A stretch of 11,125 bases of DNA from an uncultured Clostridia bacterium (GTDB lineage: Bacteria > Bacillota > Clostridia > Peptostreptococcales > Anaerovoracaceae): the NCBI GenBank assembly GCA_938034165.1, contig CALHKP010000053.1, positions 1-11,125 on the forward strand, read 5' to 3'. Each line of letters opens with the position of its first letter. The stretch's first letter is position 1. Under the pieces are notes generated by a model. That model did not search any database and was not told the DNA's origin. It saw nothing but the letters and a program-made list of their open reading frames with translations. This document shows, piece by piece, positions 7,601 to 11,125 of the stretch. A program made the translations under genes and the position numbers.

Positions 7601-10469
7601 ACATGCTGCCAAATGAGAATGCCTTATCACTGTTTGCTTTTGTAACTGTTATCTGTGCCTTTGCAGGAACCGGCATGTTGTCGAAGCCTGCTCCGGAAGT
7701 CTTTCCGTTGAATGCTGCTTTTTCCATAACGAATGTGAATTCGTCGCTGTCCATCCAGTCACGGTCTTTCAGCTCTTTTGTGAATGCAGCCTTGCCTGTA
7801 TCGAACTGAGCAGTTTCTGCCTTATATTCGTTTACAAAGTCAGCTTTTGCTGTTTCTTTGTAAGTTACAGTTCCTTTTACAGGTTTGTTGTCTGCAGGTG
7901 TAACCTGCTTGAATCCCTTAGGCATAGCAGTTTCTTTTACTGTGAATTCTGTGCCTGTCTTGATTCCGTATACTTCTGCTCTTTCTTTGTTCTTCAGAGT
8001 CAGATTTGCTTTTCCGTTTTCGAATTTAACAGCTGTAGGTTCAGATGCTGTTTCTCCGTTTGCAGTCTTTTTAAATACAACTGCTGTATATTCGCCGTCT
8101 TTAACATCTGCAGCGATTTCAAAGTTGAATTCCTGCTTGTCAAGAGTTGAATTTCCGTCTGCATCAACAGGTCCTGTCATGCCTTCTGCAAGTTTTGCAG
8201 TCTTTGAAACAGAAAGAACTCCGCCCGCATCCTTAGTTGCAACACCGTTGTTTCCAAGGTACGCAACGATTCCTGCAGCGTTCCACATTGTATTAATGGC
8301 ATATTTAGCTGTTCCTGTCAGGTTAGCTTCTTTTGCCACATTTGTGAAATCATTTACTCTGAAATCTTTCGCAGTTCCCTGCTTGATATATACTTTGCCG
8401 TCTTTTTCTGTCATCCAGCTTCCCAGGTCGCTGAGAGAGTTAACTCTGATGAAAGTCTTTCCCTTTACCTTAGCTGCCGCACCGCCGCTGTTTGCAGCTG
8501 TGTAATATTCGTTTTCAACAAAGTATTCATCTGTAAGGCTCACATGGATGTCTCTCAGGCTCTTAACTTCCTGAACTGTTCCATCAGCCTTCTTTATGAA
8601 TAGCTGTTTGTTTTCTGTAAATCTGTAGAAATTGTTTCCTGTTGCAGGTTCGAATGCAGCTGTTGTATCGCCGTTATCATTGCCTACCCACATATTTGAG
8701 AAGAACTTAACCTGTCCGTCTTTTGTCACATTTTTCTTGTCACCAAGATATGCCTTGAACTGTTCGTCAGGGTTCTTGACAAGAGCAAGTTTAACGATTT
8801 TGCCGTCCTTAACTACGTCTTCAATGACTCCTTCTTTTACGCTTGCGCCATAGACAATGCTGATTGGCTGAGCTTCCTTAACAGTCATTTTGCCGTCGTT
8901 TACATCAAAGTATCTTACAGGAATCAGGCTTGCAGGAACTTTTACTTCCACAAGGTCTCCCTTTGCAAGATCTTTGTAGCTTGTAACTTTGATTACCAGG
9001 TCTTTTAGGTTTCCTTCAGCCTCGTAGAGGTTGTTTACATCTTTTCCTTCGAATGTGTATGTTGTTACAGTATTTCCATTTCCGTCTGTCTTTGCATCTT
9101 TACTTACAGTATTAAACTGTTTTCCGGCAAAGATTACATCAGTGAATCCGTCGCACTTCATGTAAGCGCCCAGTTCATCTCTGAATGTGATATATCCGCT
9201 CTTGTTTTCCATGCCTTCATCAGCCATAGTAGGTGCTCCCTGTGCTGACTGCTGGATTTCTGTTGCGATACCTTCAAAGATGTTATTCAGGTCATCTGAA
9301 TCAGCAGCTACCTTGTAGTAATCCTGTTTTTCTGCAGGAGTACCCAATGCAGTATATTTAGTTGCATTTGGATAGTTACTTGATACTCCATTCATATAAG
9401 CATTGAACGGAGTCTTTGTATCTGAAGGATCTGCTTCTTCAAATACACCGATAGAGTAAACAGGAGTGCCTTTTGCTTTGATTTCTTTTGATACTCCGAT
9501 AGCTCTGTTTGCAACTTCTTCGCTGAAACTGTTTACCTTAGTCGGCTCTCCGTCTGTAAAGAATACTACAACTGTCTGTGCATTTTCTCTTGCAGTTGCC
9601 AGTACCTCCTGAGCTTTTTCCATACCTTTGTCAGCTCTTGTTGCACCGTCTGCAATTAGGCCGTCAACGTTTTCCTTCAGCAGAGCTGTATCCGCTGTAA
9701 GGTCGTTTTTGATATGTGCACCACCTGAAAAACTAACGATACTGATTCTGTGCTGTCTTTCAGGATTATCAATTGTCACATTTTGGTTAGTTGTTTCATC
9801 AATAAAATTATTAACTGCCGACTTAAGTGCTGCTATTTTTTTCGGACCTTCGCCCTTCTTATAGAACTGCACATGGTTTGGATTATTGTCTTCCGGAGAT
9901 TCCTTAGGTTCTACCTTTACATCAAAGAATAATCCGCTATAGTACCATGACTGGGATTTCTTGCTGTAACGTACCTTAGTCTTTCCTTTTAGACTGTCAC
10001 CTATGTAATAACTTTTCTTTGTATTAAGCTCCGATGCATACACCTTATCATATGTATCCATCTTGTCGCTCATACTTCCGGATGTATCAAGCACCAATAC
10101 TATGTCAAGAGGTTTGCTGCTCTTAGTCATAATGTTAGATGCTGATGATAATGCAGAAAGTGATACAAGAAAATCTGAATCACCTTTCTTGACTGTGAAG
10201 TTGTCACCTTCACTGCCGAGTGTCATGTCGCCTGTGGAAACTGACTTGTCAGTCCAAACGCGACCTACGTTTTCTGTGCTGAGATTACCGTCGCTGTCTG
10301 TCAAGTAACCAGCCCAGTCTGTTGCAGATGAAGCATCTGCATTCAGTTCTGTTGCATACGCAGTGCTGCCGCTCGATGCAAGAGCGCCAAATACTGCACC
10401 GATTGTCAGTACAGTTACCGCTAGTATGCTGACCATTTTTTTCAGGCCTTTGCTTTTCCTACTCTGCAT
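4506..10469 (-). CDS. Giant cell-wall adhesin: VWA, DUF11-like and FctA/Spy0128-like isopeptide repeats, GPKTG anchor
   Basis: 1987 residues from the ATG at 10469, chosen for AAAGGAG 6 nt upstream; longer in-frame starts (10493, 10511) lack a well-placed site. Residues 1-39 are a signal peptide ending AYA. A VWA domain (about 120-406) has a full MIDAS: DTSGS at 128-132, T277 and D306. About 139-208 is a Tyr/Lys-rich insertion after the MIDAS strand. A poorly recognised region (410-750) follows, then a DUF5979-like domain (about 755-883), FctA-like 1 and 2 (890-1014, 1017-1148), two DUF11-like modules (1164-1277, 1284-1398) sharing YVEGSA and KTLTWT, a second DUF5979-like domain (1403-1519), and FctA-like 3-5 (1524-1647, 1653-1823, 1824-1934). 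Each FctA-like module has candidate isopeptide residues: K898/E970/N1012, K1026/E1102/N1146, K1532/E1594/N1644, K1663/E1770/N1820, K1835/E1887/N1931. A Pro/Glu/Lys linker, GPKTG (1952-1956), a membrane segment and a basic tail finish it. VWA plus such repeats is typical of pilus-tip or solo wall adhesins. The ligand is unknown; no pilin or sortase gene is present here. Confidence 0.9.
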   Translation of the reverse strand: MQSRKSKGLKKMVSILAVTVLTIGAVFGALASSGSTAYATELNADASSATDWAGYLTDSDGNLSTENVGRVWTDKSVSTGDMTLGSEGDNFTVKKGDSDFLVSLSALSSASNIMTKSSKPLDIVLVLDTSGSMSDKMDTYDKVYASELNTKKSYYIGDSLKGKTKVRYSKKSQSWYYSGLFFDVKVEPKESPEDNNPNHVQFYKKGEGPKKIAALKSAVNNFIDETTNQNVTIDNPERQHRISIVSFSGGAHIKNDLTADTALLKENVDGLIADGATRADKGMEKAQEVLATARENAQTVVVFFTDGEPTKVNSFSEEVANRAIGVSKEIKAKGTPVYSIGVFEEADPSDTKTPFNAYMNGVSSNYPNATKYTALGTPAEKQDYYKVAADSDDLNNIFEGIATEIQQSAQGAPTMADEGMENKSGYITFRDELGAYMKCDGFTDVIFAGKQFNTVSKDAKTDGNGNTVTTYTFEGKDVNNLYEAEGNLKDLVIKVTSYKDLAKGDLVEVKVPASLIPVRYFDVNDGKMTVKEAQPISIVYGASVKEGVIEDVVKDGKIVKLALVKNPDEQFKAYLGDKKNVTKDGQVKFFSNMWVGNDNGDTTAAFEPATGNNFYRFTENKQLFIKKADGTVQEVKSLRDIHVSLTDEYFVENEYYTAANSGGAAAKVKGKTFIRVNSLSDLGSWMTEKDGKVYIKQGTAKDFRVNDFTNVAKEANLTGTAKYAINTMWNAAGIVAYLGNNGVATKDAGGVLSVSKTAKLAEGMTGPVDADGNSTLDKQEFNFEIAADVKDGEYTAVVFKKTANGETASEPTAVKFENGKANLTLKNKERAEVYGIKTGTEFTVKETAMPKGFKQVTPADNKPVKGTVTYKETAKADFVNEYKAETAQFDTGKAAFTKELKDRDWMDSDEFTFVMEKAAFNGKTSGAGFDNMPVPAKAQITVTKANSDKAFSFGSMSFTKPGVYEYTVKELKGDLGGITYDSKTRNVKITVTDNGEGVLTADCKVDDNKFVNKYDAKGSITLDGTKKISGRDFERGDKFEFAISSADQNAPLPKDKVVSIEPSQGAKAEFTLGEIKFTQTDMAGAKVENGKRVKDFVYNVTETKGNAEDMTYDAAPKTVTVTVTDDMKGKLTAVVKDGSDKLVWTNVYFGGDAKGVQDKDGTDVNGGNVAVGDVLTYTIKWVNNATDTNGRLADAKVTITDKIPAGTEYVEGSAEGASYNKAEKTLTWTVDAKAAETGTVSFKAKVTEAAAKTEIKNSAAVKVGNNNPKQTNEVTTFVPGKEASLEGNDAQAQVGKKLTYTITYKNTEKSPATVVIKDKIPSGTAYVEGSATEGAVYNKADKTLTWTFKNVAAGKIGSVSFDVKITEDALKYDGINNTASVQVGANKSVSTNTAETVLEENGQLTISKKVAVIDGEGTSIAKDKEFEFTVKLFDAAKGDNKTELKESYGIEIAGSDAGTIKSGDKIKLKHGESAVIKGLPAGAGYVVTEADYAGYTPDSKSKAGNIEKDTKIEFTNTYSVAGNPAKANVNAKKVLTYFGNESDQMKLKDKQFSFELKGDSLNAPMTALNDADGNVVFGEIALKSAGKHVFTMSEVQGQMGGITYDNSKYKVVINVIDNGDGTLTAEAPQYVLGNDAVDTATFINDYNADFGGKDPEINITGFKKLTGRDLKDGEFTFSVKDEEGKVVSTGTNDGRGNIAFAPFGLGYTTNTTIVVDEPVNQVDTDMQPEEGFIAEGVDNNMNVPEEQVPAGDDNRGFDAYIGDHWYTVTENGTDGNGIVLDKTVYKVKVTVTDNGEGMLVVSDPEYYLENEVVDEMVFNNAYSAKSVTEIIKAHKLLLGRKLKDGEFTFVLTEDGKEVARAANDAEGNIAFEMTYDAVGEHAYKIAEVKGDEENMTYDESVYDVKVVVTDDGMGQLEAAVTYPEDGVVFNNKYQKPEPAPVEKPEKPEKPNGPKTGDNAPVGALMMFIGAAVAFVVTMNEKRKSSKR

Positions 10470-10475
10470 AATAAA

Positions 10476-10482
10476 CTCCTTT
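10476..10482 (-). promoter_or_regulatory. Ribosome binding site of the adhesin gene
   Basis: AAAGGAG on the minus strand with 6 nt to the ATG at 10469. It supports the start MQSRKSKGLKKM, which also gives a normal signal peptide. Confidence 0.85.
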
Positions 10483-10526
10483 CTTATCGTCATTTCTTCC
10501 CCGCTTTTCATTTTGGTAGTCGGCTT

Positions 10527-10547
10527 AGTGTCTTGTCATGTGACACT
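10527..10547. promoter_or_regulatory. Nested dyad at the adhesin transcription start
   Basis: TGTCA-TG-TGACA (10534-10545) is a perfect dyad, overlapped by a second one, AGTGTC (10527-10532) with GACACT (10542-10547). It begins a few bases downstream of the predicted start point. It could be a repressor operator or a 5' leader hairpin. Confidence 0.45.
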
Positions 10548-10556
10548 TATTTGTCT

Positions 10557-10585
10557 ATTATACAAAACTTTCTTCACAAAGTCAC
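10557..10585 (-). promoter_or_regulatory. Adhesin promoter
   Basis: On the minus strand a perfect -10 box TATAAT (10557-10562) is preceded, with a 17-nt spacer, by GTGACT (10580-10585), which matches TTGACA at its four central positions. Transcription would start near 10550, leaving a leader of about 80 nt before the ATG at 10469. Confidence 0.65.
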
Positions 10586-10601
10586 TAACACTTGTGTCAG
10601 T
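10584..10601. promoter_or_regulatory. 18-bp dyad overlapping the adhesin -35 box
   Basis: ACTAACAC-TT-GTGTCAGT pairs at 7 of 8 positions. It touches the -35 box, where a bound protein would block RNA polymerase or contact it as an activator. It shares the ACAC/GTGT core with the dyad at 10527-10547, so the same regulator could bind both. Confidence 0.45.
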
Positions 10602-10806
10602 AACTTCACAAAAACATCACTTTTTCCAAATTTTTTCGTAAAAATTGTCAGCCATTTGACCGACAGCTCCTCAAAAAATGGCCAAAAAGTCAGAAAAAGT
10701 CGTACATTCAGACGACTTTCGATGTGAATAGTTAATATCTCGGTCACTTGGCCGACTTTTGTGATGAACATGTGTCAGACATGTGTGCCGGCCGGCGATT
10801 TAGATA
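10602..10806. other. Non-coding upstream region of the adhesin gene
   Basis: No gene is supported here; the short open frames have no ribosome binding site or recognisable product. It holds a 7-bp dyad AAAGTCG / CGACTTT with a 10-nt spacer (10696-10702, 10713-10719), a tandem ACATGTGT pair near 10769-10786, and a GCCGGCCGGC run at 10787-10796. These could be regulatory sites, but no known motif is recognised. Confidence 0.4.
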
Positions 10807-11015
10807 GTTAACTGCGATTAACCGGTGATTTGCCAGCGGTTCATGACGGCGAACTTGTAATCTACTAGCGAAACTTGTGATCTGCTAGCGGTTAGCTAGA
10901 ACTAACTTGCATTTTGAGGCAGTTAGTCACAACTAACTCAGCATTCAAGGGCGGTTACTACAGCAACTCAGGTTTCCACGATAGTTAGCCACGACTAACT
11001 CAGCGCATATTATAA
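10807..11015 (+). repeat. Degenerate 32-bp tandem repeat with internal dyad, about seven units
   Basis: Units start at 10807, 10839, 10871 (shortened to 20 nt), 10891, 10922, 10954 and 10984. A full unit is a 16-nt element beginning GTT and ending AAC, then a 16-nt tail often ending in GCG. Three units carry the dyad GTTAG-N6-CTAAC (10891, 10922, 10984), one carries GTTAA-N6-TTAAC (10807), and one has GTTC/GAAC arms (10839). The change in arm sequence with pairing kept suggests selection on the dyad. The period of 30-32 bp equals three helical turns. Not a CRISPR: the elements are too short and too divergent, and no spacer-like uniform pattern or cas gene is seen. Confidence 0.7.
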
Positions 11016-11087
11016 AAACGCTGATTTGCGCTTACATTTTTTGCTTGTGATTAAGCGCGAATTTACAAAGTCAAAATCTGCGCTGAG
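10999..11087. repeat. Nested inverted repeats
   Basis: The outer arms CTCAGCGCA (10999-11007) and TGCGCTGAG (11079-11087) are a perfect 9-bp pair. Inside, ATTTGCGCTTA (11024-11034) and TAAGCGCGAAT (11052-11062) pair over 11 positions with one G-T. The outer left arm overlaps the last 32-bp repeat unit. Confidence 0.6.
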
Positions 11088-11089
11088 AA

Positions 11090-11125
11090 AAATGTTGGAT
11101 TTTCAACAAAAATCCCCGATTTTTG
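11090..11125 (-). repeat. Right copy of the 36-nt double-hairpin repeat
   Basis: This is the inverted partner of 119-154 with 32 of 36 positions identical. It contains GTTG...CAAC and then CAAAAATC-CCC-GATTTTTG, whose 8-bp arms are unchanged between copies. It runs to the window edge and may continue beyond it. Confidence 0.75.

Noticed and set aside
7885..8505. Long plus-strand frame of 206 codons inside the adhesin gene
   Set aside because: It is a shadow of the adhesin coding sequence on the other strand, with Ser/Pro/Ala-rich composition expected from that and no start signal.
10574..10771. 65-codon minus-strand frame upstream of the adhesin
   Set aside because: It overlaps the adhesin -35 region and dyads, lacks a ribosome binding site and has no recognisable product.
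10807..11015. CRISPR array
   Set aside because: The repeated 16-nt element is too short and too variable, the tails resemble one another, and no cas gene or leader is visible.

Overview
The window looks like low-GC DNA from an anaerobic Gram-positive bacterium, probably a clostridial Bacillota. The evidence is strong AGGAGG-type ribosome binding sites, two secreted proteins ending in sortase-type sorting signals, Spy0128/FctA-type isopeptide repeats, and an IS3-family element. Genus cannot be settled from the sequence alone.

Layout: bases 1-259 are non-coding, with a 36-nt repeat that recurs inverted at the far right edge and a degenerate 52-bp tandem dyad. Bases 260-1510 are an internally deleted IS3-family element: imperfect 26-bp ends, an orfA remnant, and an orfB with an intact DDE triad. 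Bases 1511-1785 are non-coding, with vestiges of a 16+16-nt repeat, a GC-rich hairpin and a strong terminator for the minus strand. Both host genes are on the minus strand. The larger and upstream one (4506-10469) encodes a 1987-residue cell-wall adhesin: signal peptide, VWA domain with a complete MIDAS, two DUF11-like modules, five FctA/Spy0128-like modules each with a Lys/Glu/Asn triad, and a C-terminal GPKTG anchor. Downstream of it (1786-4292) is a secreted beta-propeller-like protein with the same unusual GPKTG anchor, but split by a frameshift near 2440 that separates the secreted body from its anchor. From 10512 to the end is a gene-free control and repeat region: the adhesin promoter with dyads over the -35 and the start region, about seven units of a degenerate 32-bp tandem repeat, nested inverted repeats, and the right copy of the 36-nt repeat.

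How they work together (inference): the two products are surface proteins whose near-identical C-termini suggest one sortase of (S/P/G)PKTG specificity, not encoded here. Their 3' ends and immediate downstream DNA are homologous, so the anchor cassette was probably copied from one gene to the other. The adhesin has its own promoter. The propeller gene has a strong ribosome binding site but no convincing promoter, and a hairpin separates the two genes, so it may be expressed by partial read-through. Most interesting for follow-up are the shared non-canonical anchor cassette, the frameshift that would convert an anchored protein to a released one, and the non-coding repeat families on both sides of the locus.
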